In this document: piece after piece, positions 1 through 7,300 of the stretch
Layout: each line of letters starts with the position of its first letter
Position numbering within the stretch: the first letter of the stretch is position 1
From: an uncultured Fretibacterium sp.
Lineage (GTDB): Bacteria > Synergistota > Synergistia > Synergistales > Aminobacteriaceae
Assembly (NCBI RefSeq): GCF_938040765.1
Contig: NZ_CALIAA010000274.1
Span: 1-8,536 of the forward strand
Reading direction: 5' to 3'
DNA: 8,536 bases
The notes under the pieces: model-generated
What the model was told of the DNA's origin: nothing
Databases searched by the model: none
Seen by the model: the letters and a program-made list of their open reading frames with translations, nothing else
Made by a program: the position numbers and the translations under genes

Positions 1-226
1 ACCTGTCAAGTACAAAAACAAAATACCTCGCAGACCTCTCATACCCATAAACAACATCTCCAAAATCAAGTAACCCCAAAACCAATTACCCCCCAGCCCC
101 TACAATAAACACAAAACCTCCGACCAGATCGCGTTCCCCACTCGCATACCCGCTTTCATTCGACGCAAAAGCCAGAGACATCCGCTCTCACATTTGTCTT
201 CAATAACAACGACAGGAAATCGACGC
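1..226. other. G-depleted A/C-rich region with no convincing gene
   Basis: Upstream region of the first gene. The first 120 bases hold about 6 G against about 44 C on the plus strand, unlike the balanced GC-rich DNA that follows. Because TAA/TAG/TGA are rare in such sequence, all three plus frames stay open from the left edge for a while (stops at 48-50, 71-73 and 106-108). One minus frame is also open from 105 to the edge; it contains a possible ATG at 48 with GGAG at 58-61 and a short hydrophobic N-terminus with two arginines. These readings exclude one another and none has recognisable protein character. This could be the tail of an upstream gene, the start of a divergent one, or non-coding leader DNA. 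Confidence 0.5.
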
Positions 227-232
227 TATAAT
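194..232 (+). promoter_or_regulatory. Candidate sigma-70 promoter, TATAAT at 227-232
   Basis: A perfect -10 hexamer TATAAT lies at 227-232. No good -35 hexamer sits at 17 bp; the closest resemblance, TTGTCT at 194-199, is about 27 bp away and too far, so the -35 is weak or missing. Transcription would begin near 239, leaving a leader of about 60 nt before the GTG start at 300. The first in-frame ATG of the downstream frame (231) lies inside this -10 box and so could not be on the transcript made from it. Confidence 0.5.
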
Positions 233-286
233 GAATGATACTCAGCCCTCTAGGGCGTCGTTCCGCGAGGACGGAGGAAAGGAAAA

Positions 287-291
287 GGAGG
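287..291 (+). promoter_or_regulatory. Ribosome binding site fixing the GTG start at 300
   Basis: GGAGG within a purine run (283-293) stands 8 nt before GTG 300. The longer frame opening at ATG 231 has no comparable site and overlaps the -10 box. This decides the start. Confidence 0.8.
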
Positions 292-299
292 AGTACATC

Positions 300-1556
300 G
301 TGAGGAAGCAGGACTTTCAGGTTGGTCCGTCCGCCATGGAGGGACTCAACGCATTTTTGACGAACCCCGACAACCCCCTGCTCGCGGACCTGCGGCGGGT
401 GGTCGCCAAGTACGGTTCGGTGGAGGAGATCAACGCCAGGGCACGGGAGGCCGGCCGCATCGAAACCCTTTTGAAGCGGCTCGAAAGGATAAACTCCCCC
501 TACATCAAGGATCTCGAGTGGCTCATGACGGCGCGCGAGGAGGGAAGGTTCATCCCGATCTCGGCCTATAGAGCCAGGGTCAGCCCCGAACGCCCCGCCT
601 GGGAGTACGACGCGGCAAGGCCGGTAACCCTGGAGATCAGCGCCCTGCAATATTTCCCCTGGGTCGTCGCCGAAGCCCGGCAGTGCATCGAAAGGGGCGA
701 GGTGCTCCCGGGCCGCTTCATTCGCGTCCGGAAGATGAAGGAGCAGGAGGCGGACGGAGGCGATCTCCCCGCAGTCCGGGCCGCCATGAAGATCCTGGGG
801 GCCTCCTGCGTCGAGACGCTGGACACCAAGGGGACGGACGGCTCCAACGTGCACCTCGGGGGGCCGGAGACCCTGACGGGCTACTTCGGAGGCATCGGCC
901 AGCCCAACGGGCATCCGCTCCAGTGGGTGGATGAGGCCCTGTACTATTACGTGAACTACGGCGTGGACGAGGTGCTGAACATCAATCCGGGCACCGTCTT
1001 CCTGGGCTATCTTCTCTATCGGCTGGGCGTGAACATCCGCTTCAAGATATCGGTCTTCATGGGCAACGACAACCCCTACGCCGTCCTCTGGACTCTGTTG
1101 GCCGCGCGCATGTTCGCGCGCGACGACGGCTCCACCCCTCTCTCCGGCTTCAACCTGTCCAACTCCATCGACGACGGCAACCTGGCCCGTGCCGCCACCG
1201 TGCGGAAGGAACTGGGGCTCGAGGATCAGGTCCGCATCGAGCACCACATTACGGAGACGTGGAAGAGCATCGTCCGGCAGCCCTATGACCGGCGGGCCGG
1301 CCTCGTCGAGCTGGCAAAGACCATCCCCAACATCTCCGCCAAACACGAGGGAGGAAACCCCGAGGACGAAAAGGACCTGGCCCATCCCTCGGACATCCTC
1401 GACTACTTCCGCGACAGGAAGGAGATCGAGTCATCCGGCGAGATGGACGCCCTGCTGGGGAACTACATGCTGAAGCACAAGGCCGTGAATACGACCGCGG
1501 AGGCCCTGACGAGGGCGGGACTCTCCTTCGTCGCCGCAGGCGCGCACCGCCGCTGA
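300..1556 (+). CDS. Unrecognised conserved-looking soluble protein, 418 aa
   Basis: I do not recognise the family. The product is soluble: there is no signal peptide and no membrane segment. Residues 1-85 look helical (charged, with an RIETLLKRLERI segment). From about residue 108 the pattern suggests alternating strands and helices. Conserved-looking patches are the LDTKGTDGSNVHLGG segment (174-188), a TGYFGG turn (193-198), a GQPNGHP loop (200-206), NINPGT (227-232), FMGNDNPY (253-260), SNSIDD (287-292), an EHH motif (314-316) and a KHEGGN segment (348-353). Glycines, histidines and acidic residues of this kind at strand ends suggest an enzyme with an alpha/beta, possibly TIM-barrel, fold; this is inference. 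The GTG start was chosen over ATG 231 (441 aa) because of the GGAGG site and because 231 lies in a TATAAT box. The gene stands alone on the plus strand and converges on the minus-strand operon. It is surely coding; function is unknown. Confidence 0.85.
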   Translation: MRKQDFQVGPSAMEGLNAFLTNPDNPLLADLRRVVAKYGSVEEINARAREAGRIETLLKRLERINSPYIKDLEWLMTAREEGRFIPISAYRARVSPERPAWEYDAARPVTLEISALQYFPWVVAEARQCIERGEVLPGRFIRVRKMKEQEADGGDLPAVRAAMKILGASCVETLDTKGTDGSNVHLGGPETLTGYFGGIGQPNGHPLQWVDEALYYYVNYGVDEVLNINPGTVFLGYLLYRLGVNIRFKISVFMGNDNPYAVLWTLLAARMFARDDGSTPLSGFNLSNSIDDGNLARAATVRKELGLEDQVRIEHHITETWKSIVRQPYDRRAGLVELAKTIPNISAKHEGGNPEDEKDLAHPSDILDYFRDRKEIESSGEMDALLGNYMLKHKAVNTTAEALTRAGLSFVAAGAHRR

Positions 1557-1577
1557 TTCAACGGCAGCACACAAATG

Positions 1578-1612
1578 AAAAAATGCCCCCTCCTCAAAAA
1601 GGAGGGGGCATT
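1578..1612 (-). terminator. Rho-independent terminator of the metG operon
   Basis: A perfect 12-bp stem (arms 1582-1593 and 1601-1612, core GCCCCCTCC/GGAGGGGGC) encloses a 7-nt loop. Read on the minus strand the stem is followed by a run of six T (A at 1578-1583, partly inside the arm), the classic form for a minus-strand terminator. It starts 5 nt past the stop codon of the GDYXXLXY gene. On the plus strand the hairpin is followed by ATTCGCATTC, a poor T tract, so it may only partly stop transcription of the convergent 418-aa gene. Confidence 0.85.
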
Positions 1613-1617
1613 CGCAT

Positions 1618-2178
1618 TCAATTCGTCGACGGTTCCTTCGGCTTCACGTCCAGCGAGACGATGACGGGCATCCCCCGCCATACTTTCACGATTGCCTCGA
1701 TGCGGCCTTTTCGTGCGGCGTCCTCCAAAGCGCGGCCCGTGTTCTCCCTGAGGTAGAAACGTTCGAGCCCGGGACCGAAATCGAGCCTCGCCACGGAGCC
1801 GCCGGAGGCGGCACGAAACGTCCCCCTCAGATAGGGCCGCCCCACAGGCGGGGACGTCCCGACCCCCTCGGGAGAAAATATGCCCGATGCATCCCGCTCA
1901 AGGGATACGTACCAATCCTTTGCGAGCTTCATCTCCGCCGGTTCCGGTCCGCCGGTTTCCCCCCCGGAAACGACGTCGAACGAGGCCAATGGGATCTCCT
2001 CCACCGCAAAGCGGAGCGCCACATAGTCGCCCCTGAAGAGGTCCCGGGGATCGAACGGGACCGTGGCGAGGCGCACTTCCTCACCGAACATCAGGATCAG
2101 AGTGGGCCTCACCGGCGCGGCTAGGAGCACGCACAGGGGCAGGAGAGCCACGACGAGATAACGTCTCAATCCCCTCAT
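1618..2178 (-). CDS. GDYXXLXY domain protein, membrane-anchored
   Basis: A 186-aa protein with one hydrophobic N-terminal segment (about residues 7-30, preceded by several arginines) that is either an uncleaved anchor or a signal peptide; the rest should be outside the cytoplasm. The family signature appears as GDYVALRF at residues 50-57, preceded by DPRDLFRG, as usual for GDYXXLXY proteins. Members are usually encoded beside DUF2157 and DUF4401 membrane proteins, and their biochemical role is not established. Here the ATG overlaps the stop of the DUF2157 gene (ATGA, 2175-2178), and an AGGAGGGG site (2187-2194) lies in that gene's last codons, so translation is probably coupled. It is the last gene before the terminator. 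Confidence 0.85.
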   Translation of the reverse strand: MRGLRRYLVVALLPLCVLLAAPVRPTLILMFGEEVRLATVPFDPRDLFRGDYVALRFAVEEIPLASFDVVSGGETGGPEPAEMKLAKDWYVSLERDASGIFSPEGVGTSPPVGRPYLRGTFRAASGGSVARLDFGPGLERFYLRENTGRALEDAARKGRIEAIVKVWRGMPVIVSLDVKPKEPSTN

Positions 2179-3398
2179 GCCTTTTTCCCCTCCTCAAGGG
2201 TCGTTCTGATCCGCTTCGCCCTTCGGCGCACCCGCTCCATGAAATAGCCCAAGGCGATCAGCAGGAGGCCGCCCACCGTGAAGAACGCGGCCTTGGGCAT
2301 GAAATCGTAGAAGCCGTCGAAGTAATAGCGCAGCACCAAAAGGCAGAAAAAAGTGGTCGCCAGGGTGTGTCCCCTCCAGGTCAGCCAGAGCATGAGCAGG
2401 GAGAAGATCAGGGCCGACAGCACCGCAAAGGCGGTATCGGGTGAGGAAAACCCCATCCCGACGACCAGCGCGTTGAACCTGGGGAGGCAGTCCGGCAGAA
2501 CGGAGTCGCGCCAGACCATGGAGATCGTGAGGAAGAGCCCGCAAACCCCTGTCAGCATAATCCCCCACCCCTCCAAGTCACCCTTCCGTTCTCCGAAGGA
2601 GCAAAGGACCATCAGCATCCCGATTCCGCCCAGCACGATCAAGTTCTGCGCTGGGTCCGAGAGATAGGCGAAGAGCGGCAGACCGACGAAGGAAAGGGTG
2701 GCAAAAACGTTCATGCCGAAACAGAGACGTCTGCGCTCCCCCAAACGCCACCAGGCCGCCCACAGGGCCAAGAGGATCAGAACCCTTTGAGGCCGGAAGA
2801 GGCTCCGCAGGAAATCCGCGACGGAGAACTGTGGAGCACTCCAGAAGCTGCCGAACAGACCGAACCATGGGGCATGGAATCCATACAGAAAAACAATCGC
2901 GAGCGCCTGCATGAGAAGCACCTGGAACGGGTCGCGAAAGAGCAGGGCGACGGGCAGCACCCCCGCGAACCACCAGGCAACGGCCGTAGTCCAGTGCCCG
3001 CCCTGATGAAACATCTGGGCCATGAGGAAGATGCCCCCGCCATAGATGAAGCTTCCCAGCAACAGAAAGGCCCGCGACGTGCGGGGAAACTCCGCCTCCG
3101 CCCGCCAGGCTGCAAGGATGGAAAACAGGTAGCAGAGCACGATCAGGGCAGCGCGGAAGGCGCGGGGCATGTCCAGCCAGTTCGCGGCGACGGCGCTCAG
3201 GAACCCCAGGCCGACAAGCATGCCTCCCAGCCCCAGCAGAACCTGAGGGAAATGCCCCTTCCGAGGAGCATAAAGCCCCTCGATGGCGGAGGCCTGGGCT
3301 GGATCGATGATCCCGGAGTCCCTCCAGAGGGCGACCTCGCCCAGCAGGAAATTCAGCTCCTTCCTTTTGACGAAACGCTCGGGGAAGCCCCTTTCCAT
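2175..3398 (-). CDS. DUF2157 polytopic membrane protein
   Basis: A 407-aa integral membrane protein. The cytoplasmic N-terminus (1-50) carries the helical stretch typical of DUF2157 (LLGEVALWRDSGIID, then a second helix to about residue 45). About eleven or twelve hydrophobic segments follow, starting near residues 54-75, 80-98, 110-130 and 137-154 and ending at about 371-391, then a basic tail (RVRRRAKRIR). DUF2157 proteins are often next to DUF4401 and GDYXXLXY proteins; here only the GDYXXLXY partner is present, and at 407 aa this protein could include the DUF4401-like part. Function is unknown. The start is an ATG 13 nt past the metG stop, with GAGGG (3409-3413) overlapping that stop codon, so it is probably cotranscribed and translationally coupled with metG. 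Confidence 0.8.
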   Translation of the reverse strand: MERGFPERFVKRKELNFLLGEVALWRDSGIIDPAQASAIEGLYAPRKGHFPQVLLGLGGMLVGLGFLSAVAANWLDMPRAFRAALIVLCYLFSILAAWRAEAEFPRTSRAFLLLGSFIYGGGIFLMAQMFHQGGHWTTAVAWWFAGVLPVALLFRDPFQVLLMQALAIVFLYGFHAPWFGLFGSFWSAPQFSVADFLRSLFRPQRVLILLALWAAWWRLGERRRLCFGMNVFATLSFVGLPLFAYLSDPAQNLIVLGGIGMLMVLCSFGERKGDLEGWGIMLTGVCGLFLTISMVWRDSVLPDCLPRFNALVVGMGFSSPDTAFAVLSALIFSLLMLWLTWRGHTLATTFFCLLVLRYYFDGFYDFMPKAAFFTVGGLLLIALGYFMERVRRRAKRIRTTLEEGKKA

Positions 3399-3411
3399 GA
3401 CGATGCCGCCC

Positions 3412-5382
3412 TCAGCTCACGCGGCTGCCCAGCGGGATCTCGCCTGCAGGAGCCACGAGGGTCAGGGCCTCGCTGTTCCCGTCCACCTTGACGCTGGCGG
3501 CCAAGATCATGCCGTTGCTCTCGATGCCGCAGAGTTTCGCCGGCTTCAGGTTCGTTACCAGGACGACGCGCCGCCCCTCCAGTTCTCCAGGTGTGAAGAA
3601 CGCCTTGATGCCGGAGCAGACGGTGCGCTTCTCGTATCCCAGGTCCACCTCCAGCTTGTAGAGCTTGCGCGACTTCGGGATCTCCTCGACCTTGACAATC
3701 TGCGCCACGCGCATCTCCACGGAGCGGAACGCCTCGATGCCGATCTCGGGCTCATGTTCCAGGTCCGGCTCATGCTTCGAGGCGGCGCCCCCTCCCTCCT
3801 TACGCGGGGCTCCGGACCTCGCCCCCTCCTCGCCCCGAGCCTTTTTCCACGCCTCCAGGTCGATCCGGGGAAAGAGCACCTCGGCCTTACGCACCCGCGT
3901 CCCCGCCCCCGCGCCCCAGACGAAATCGTCGTAGAGGAGCTCCAGGGGGGAGCCGTCGAGCCCAAGCTGCTCCCAGATCCTCCGCGACGTCCCCGGCATA
4001 TAGGGGGCGATCAGGAGGGCCGAGAGGCGAAGCGCCTCGTACAGGCTCAGGAGCACGGAGTCCAGCTTCTTCTCCTGCCCCTCCTTGGCCAGTTTCCAGG
4101 GCATGGTCTCGTCGATGTACTTGTTGGCGCGCCCAACGAGCGCCCAGACCGTCTTCAGGGCCTCGTCGAAGGCAAAGCGTTCCATGGTCTCGTCCACGCG
4201 CTCCAACGTCGCCTTCGCGAGCGCACGGAGTTCGTTGTCCAGCGGGTCGTCGAGCTTGCCCGCCGGGACGACGCCATCCCGATAGCTGACGATCATCTGG
4301 AGCGTGCGGTTCAGAAGATTGCCCAGGTCGTTCGCCAGGTCGCTGTTGATGCGCCCGACGAGCGCGGCCTCGGAGAAGTCCCCGTCATGGCCGAAGGGCA
4401 CCTCGCGGAGCAGAAAATAACGGAAGGCGTCGGCCCCGTAGAGCTCCGCCATCTTGAAGGGGTCCACGACGTTGCCCTTGGACTTGCTCATCTTCTCGCC
4501 GTCGACCGTCCACCAGCCGTGGGCGATGACCGAGACGGGGGGCTCCAGCCCCAGGGCCAGGAGCATGAGCGGCCAGATGACGCAGTGGAAGCGGATGATG
4601 TCCTTGCCCACCACGTGCCGGACGGACGGCCAGTATTTCCGGAACATCGCGGGATCGTCCAGATACCCCACCGCCGTGGTGTAATTGATCAGGGCGTCGA
4701 ACCAGACGTAAATCACGTGCTTCTCGTCGCCCGGGATCGGGATGCCCCACTTGAGGGTCGTACGGGACACGGACTGATCCCGAACCTCCCCCCGCAGGAA
4801 GCTCATGATCTCGTTGTAGCGGATGCGCGGCATGACCCCGCTCAGGTGCTTTTCGTAATGTTCGATCAGCCTGGGGACGTATTTGGAGGCTCGGAAAAAG
4901 TAGCTTTCCTCCTGCATCAGGGTCAGGGGCCGACCGCAGTCCGGGCAGGTATTGCCCTCCCCGGCGCTGGACTCGGGGACGTAGGTCTCGCAGGGGACGC
5001 AGTACTGCCCCTCGTAGGTCCCCTTGTAGATGTCCCCCTGCTCCATCAGCTTCCCGAACATGGCCTGGACCACGCGGATATGGCGCGGCTCGGTGGTGCG
5101 GATGAAGTCGTCGTTGCCGATATCCAGGACCTTCCACAGATCCTTGAAGTTGACGTGGATCTTGTCCACCAGCTCCTGGGGCATCATCCCCTTCGCCTCC
5201 GCGGCGGTCTGGATCTTCTGCCCGTGCTCGTCCGTCCCTGTGAGGAAATACACGTCGTACCCCTTCATGCGCTTGTAACGGCTCATGACGTCGCAGGCTA
5301 TCGTCGTGTAGGCGTGGCCGATGTGGGGAATGTCGTTGACGTAATAGATGGGAGTGGTGATGTAGAAATTCCTGCCGTCCAT
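3412..5382 (-). CDS. metG: Methionyl-tRNA synthetase with C-terminal tRNA-binding domain
   Basis: A cytoplasmic class I aminoacyl-tRNA synthetase that charges tRNA-Met with methionine using ATP, 656 aa, full length. The HIGH signature is literally HIGH at residues 20-23, and the KMSKS loop is KMSKS at 297-301. A zinc knuckle is formed by C128, C131, C146 and C149 (CVPC and CPDC). The Rossmann core is followed by the helical anticodon-binding domain (about 340-510), a charged low-complexity linker (about 512-545), and a Trbp111/EMAP-type OB-fold tRNA-binding domain (546-656, with SRKLYKLEVDLG and GIESNGMILAA), which in this family aids tRNA binding and dimerisation. Translation starts at ATG 5382 with GGAGG 8 nt upstream. 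Its neighbours are the XRE-like gene 34 nt upstream and the DUF2157 gene 13 nt downstream. No T-box leader is visible, and there is no room for one in the 34-nt gap. Confidence 0.97.
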   Translation of the reverse strand: MDGRNFYITTPIYYVNDIPHIGHAYTTIACDVMSRYKRMKGYDVYFLTGTDEHGQKIQTAAEAKGMMPQELVDKIHVNFKDLWKVLDIGNDDFIRTTEPRHIRVVQAMFGKLMEQGDIYKGTYEGQYCVPCETYVPESSAGEGNTCPDCGRPLTLMQEESYFFRASKYVPRLIEHYEKHLSGVMPRIRYNEIMSFLRGEVRDQSVSRTTLKWGIPIPGDEKHVIYVWFDALINYTTAVGYLDDPAMFRKYWPSVRHVVGKDIIRFHCVIWPLMLLALGLEPPVSVIAHGWWTVDGEKMSKSKGNVVDPFKMAELYGADAFRYFLLREVPFGHDGDFSEAALVGRINSDLANDLGNLLNRTLQMIVSYRDGVVPAGKLDDPLDNELRALAKATLERVDETMERFAFDEALKTVWALVGRANKYIDETMPWKLAKEGQEKKLDSVLLSLYEALRLSALLIAPYMPGTSRRIWEQLGLDGSPLELLYDDFVWGAGAGTRVRKAEVLFPRIDLEAWKKARGEEGARSGAPRKEGGGAASKHEPDLEHEPEIGIEAFRSVEMRVAQIVKVEEIPKSRKLYKLEVDLGYEKRTVCSGIKAFFTPGELEGRRVVLVTNLKPAKLCGIESNGMILAASVKVDGNSEALTLVAPAGEIPLGSRVS

Positions 5383-5416
5383 AATAAAAAACCTCCGTAT
5401 TCACGTACTCGAACCG

Positions 5417-5962
5417 TCAGACCGGGCAGGGGCCCTCGGCCGGTCGGCCCCTCCAGGGCCTGAGCACGATGGGTTTCAGGTTGAAGCATTTCAGGGCCTC
5501 GTTCACGTCCTCCAGGGCGAACACGCCACTCTCCATGCAATGAAGGAGGACGATATCGTAGACCTCATCCTCCGAAAGCGTGTGCCCCGCCGAGACGAGA
5601 AGCCGACGCATCTCGTCCCGTTTCAGTTCGAGCGCCAGGCCGAACGCGAAGACCAGCTCCTTGAGGGGACAGCACTGCCCGTCGGCACGCAGAGCGGCCA
5701 TGTCCTCCGGGGTCCAGCCCATTTTGGAGCTCATCTCCGCGTCGCCGATTCCCCTCTCCTCCATCAGCCCGGTAAGGGTCTTGACGAAGAAGCACGGCCC
5801 GTCCTCCGGGGAAAGACCCGCAAGGACATGAGGAACGGAGATTTCCCCCGGGAGAGGCGCACCCTCCCCCTCCCCGCTGAGGGGACGGAGCGTGCCCTCC
5901 AGGGAGCTGAGGGTCCCATAAACTTTTTTTGCAAGATCCATGAGAAACTCCGAGGACAACAT
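5417..5962 (-). CDS. XRE-like helical domain protein
   Basis: A soluble 181-aa protein. Residues about 57-165 resemble a small all-helical domain that I know from many Firmicutes, often at the C-terminus of macro-domain (Appr-1-p processing) or von Willebrand-type proteins and often labelled XRE-like. Recognisable landmarks are a KTLTGLMEERGIGDAEMSSKM stretch in place of the usual LIDEKGLTDxEVYK, then FAFGLALELKRDEMRRLLVSAGHTLS, then a helix ending in VNEALKCFN. The first 55 residues, with a G/E/P-rich loop at 28-42, have no match I recognise, and the tail is proline-rich. DNA binding is not demonstrated for the family. The ATG at 5962 is preferred to GTG 5977 because GGAGG lies 8 nt before it. 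It is probably the first gene, or an internal one, of the metG operon, which suggests a regulatory or accessory role. Function is inferred only. Confidence 0.7.
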   Translation of the reverse strand: MLSSEFLMDLAKKVYGTLSSLEGTLRPLSGEGEGAPLPGEISVPHVLAGLSPEDGPCFFVKTLTGLMEERGIGDAEMSSKMGWTPEDMAALRADGQCCPLKELVFAFGLALELKRDEMRRLLVSAGHTLSEDEVYDIVLLHCMESGVFALEDVNEALKCFNLKPIVLRPWRGRPAEGPCPV

Positions 5963-5970
5963 CGCTAGGA

Positions 5971-5975
5971 CCTCC
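5971..5975 (-). promoter_or_regulatory. Ribosome binding site fixing the ATG start at 5962
   Basis: GGAGG on the minus strand with 8 nt spacing to ATG 5962. The in-frame GTG 15 nt upstream (5977) overlaps this very site and is therefore unlikely to be the start. Confidence 0.75.
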
Positions 5976-6009
5976 ACAACCCCGGCAAAAAACCGATTAT
6001 GTTATCTTA

Positions 6010-7215
6010 TCACGATCCTCGGCACTCCTCCCGGAACACGGGGGAGAGGAGAAATACCAGGCCCAGCAGAGGCAGCAACCCGATGAGCAGCGTCGTATTG
6101 TGGATGCCGATCCTGTCCGCAAGCTCTCCCAGGGGGTAGAGCGCCACGTTTGCCGTCCCCCACGCAAGCCCCATGACAACCGAACTCGCGACGCTCCGGG
6201 CATGGGGCATCAACGTCTGGGCCAGGACCACGGTGAGGGGCATGGTGGAGTAGATACAGGAGACCCCCACGATGTAGAGAGAGGTCGAAAGCAGCCCCGA
6301 GGCCAGCGAGGCCGACGTCAGGAAAAGCGACCCCAGGAGCAGGGTCAGCCCCAGGATCGTCCTGATGCTCACCCTTTTGGACAGCCGTTCGACGGGGATC
6401 ATCGCCAAAGTTCCTCCGAGCGTGATACAGAAGAGAACGGTCCCGATGGCATCCAGAGCACCGCCCTCGGCCGCGATCTTCAGCGGCAGGAAAAAGCGTA
6501 CGCACTGGAACACGACGTCCCGGATCACGGCGACGGCCCATAGGGGGAAGAGCACCGTAAACACCCCGCCAAAGCTCCGCCAGAACCCCGAGCCGCTCTC
6601 GGTACGGGGAGGAAGCGTTTCCCGGAGAAACGGCATGAAACAATAGATCAGAGGGGCAAGCAGGAGAGGTGGGAGCAGCGTGGCCCAGAGGCCTCCATAC
6701 CCGAACCGCTCCACCACGAAGACGGCCACGACGGGACTGACCAGAACCCCGGCCGTCCCGGAGATGTTGAACAGGGTCAGGGCAAACGACAGTTTTTCCG
6801 GCCTCGCCACATAGCCGATCCCCCCGCTGCCCTGAGGGTGGAACAGGGCGCTCCCCACCCCCCAGAGCCCGGCGAAGAAGAGGGCCCCTCCGTAGCTTCC
6901 CGCAGATGGAAGCATGACGGCCCCCAAGCCGCAGAGCAGGGGGCCGGCCATCATGAGCCAGGGGCGGCGAATACGGTCGCAGAAGTAGCCGATCACGGGC
7001 TGTCCGACGATATGGCAAAGCCCCACGATGAGGCTGAGCGCCCCCGTCAGAGCGTAGTCCAGCCCCAGCGACGCCTTGATGTAGGGAACGAAGGTGGGCA
7101 GAAACGCCGCATACATATCGTTGACGCCGTGCGCCAACGATATCAGGACCACCTTGATCTCCAAAAGCGCAAAAAAGTCCCCTTTCAGGGGGAAGGCGCC
7201 CGTCTTTCCGCTCAA
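6010..7215 (-). CDS. MFS transporter, fosmidomycin-resistance (Fsr) type
   Basis: A 401-aa major facilitator superfamily protein with about 12 hydrophobic segments spread over the whole length. The HGVNDMYAAFLP segment (29-40) at the first helix and GQPVIGYFCDR (71-81), a motif-A equivalent at loop 2-3, are typical of the Fsr-like branch, whose studied members export fosmidomycin or other small molecules. The substrate here is unknown. The start is inferred as TTG 7215, with GGAG at 7226-7229 and 10-nt spacing; an in-frame TGA at 7222-7224 rules out anything further upstream, and the ATG at 7231 is in another frame. A later TTG near residue 18 is the alternative. The gene ends 47 nt before the XRE-like gene, so it may or may not share that operon. 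Confidence 0.88.
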   Translation of the reverse strand: MSGKTGAFPLKGDFFALLEIKVVLISLAHGVNDMYAAFLPTFVPYIKASLGLDYALTGALSLIVGLCHIVGQPVIGYFCDRIRRPWLMMAGPLLCGLGAVMLPSAGSYGGALFFAGLWGVGSALFHPQGSGGIGYVARPEKLSFALTLFNISGTAGVLVSPVVAVFVVERFGYGGLWATLLPPLLLAPLIYCFMPFLRETLPPRTESGSGFWRSFGGVFTVLFPLWAVAVIRDVVFQCVRFFLPLKIAAEGGALDAIGTVLFCITLGGTLAMIPVERLSKRVSIRTILGLTLLLGSLFLTSASLASGLLSTSLYIVGVSCIYSTMPLTVVLAQTLMPHARSVASSVVMGLAWGTANVALYPLGELADRIGIHNTTLLIGLLPLLGLVFLLSPVFREECRGS

Positions 7216-7235
7216 CGCAGTTCAACTCCATTCCT

Positions 7236-7260
7236 GAAAAGGCGGCGTCCGCCCCTTTTC
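7236..7260 (-). terminator. Candidate weak terminator after the lipoprotein gene
   Basis: On the minus strand GGCGG-ACG-CCGCC (7241-7253) forms a GC stem followed by TTTTC, and flanking GAAAA/TTTTC can extend the stem across a 2-nt bulge. The T tract is only four long, so termination may be partial. It lies between the lipoprotein stop (7301) and the transporter start (7215) and would separate the rpoD-side genes from the transporter. Confidence 0.45.
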
Positions 7261-7300
7261 CCCTGGTCTCTTACAGAGCTTTCCGAGGCTTTAGCCGCAG

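Noticed and set aside
156..1385. 409-codon open frame on the minus strand opposite the 418-aa gene
   Set aside because: The plus frame has the better ribosome binding site, a promoter-like box and motif-like patches, while the minus frame is low in protein character and is an expected shadow in GC-rich DNA.
5383..5416. T-box or other riboswitch before metG
   Set aside because: The 34-nt gap is far too short for a T-box leader and shows no hairpin with a T tract.
3283..5463. 726-codon open frame on the plus strand opposite metG
   Set aside because: It is the antisense shadow of a full-length MetRS with all its motifs. GC-rich third positions remove stop codons from the opposite strand; the translation is Asp/His/Leu/Arg-rich without domain character.
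5963..6009. Possible promoter between the transporter and the XRE-like gene (CATAAT-like box on the minus strand)
   Set aside because: No matching -35 element could be found, and the 47-nt gap can equally be internal to an operon, so I do not list it as a feature.
6002..7231. 409-codon minus frame beginning with ATG at 7231, overlapping the transporter
   Set aside because: It reads as Gly/Arg/Pro-rich noise, whereas the neighbouring frame gives a full MFS protein. Its ATG looked like a tempting start for the transporter but is out of frame with it.
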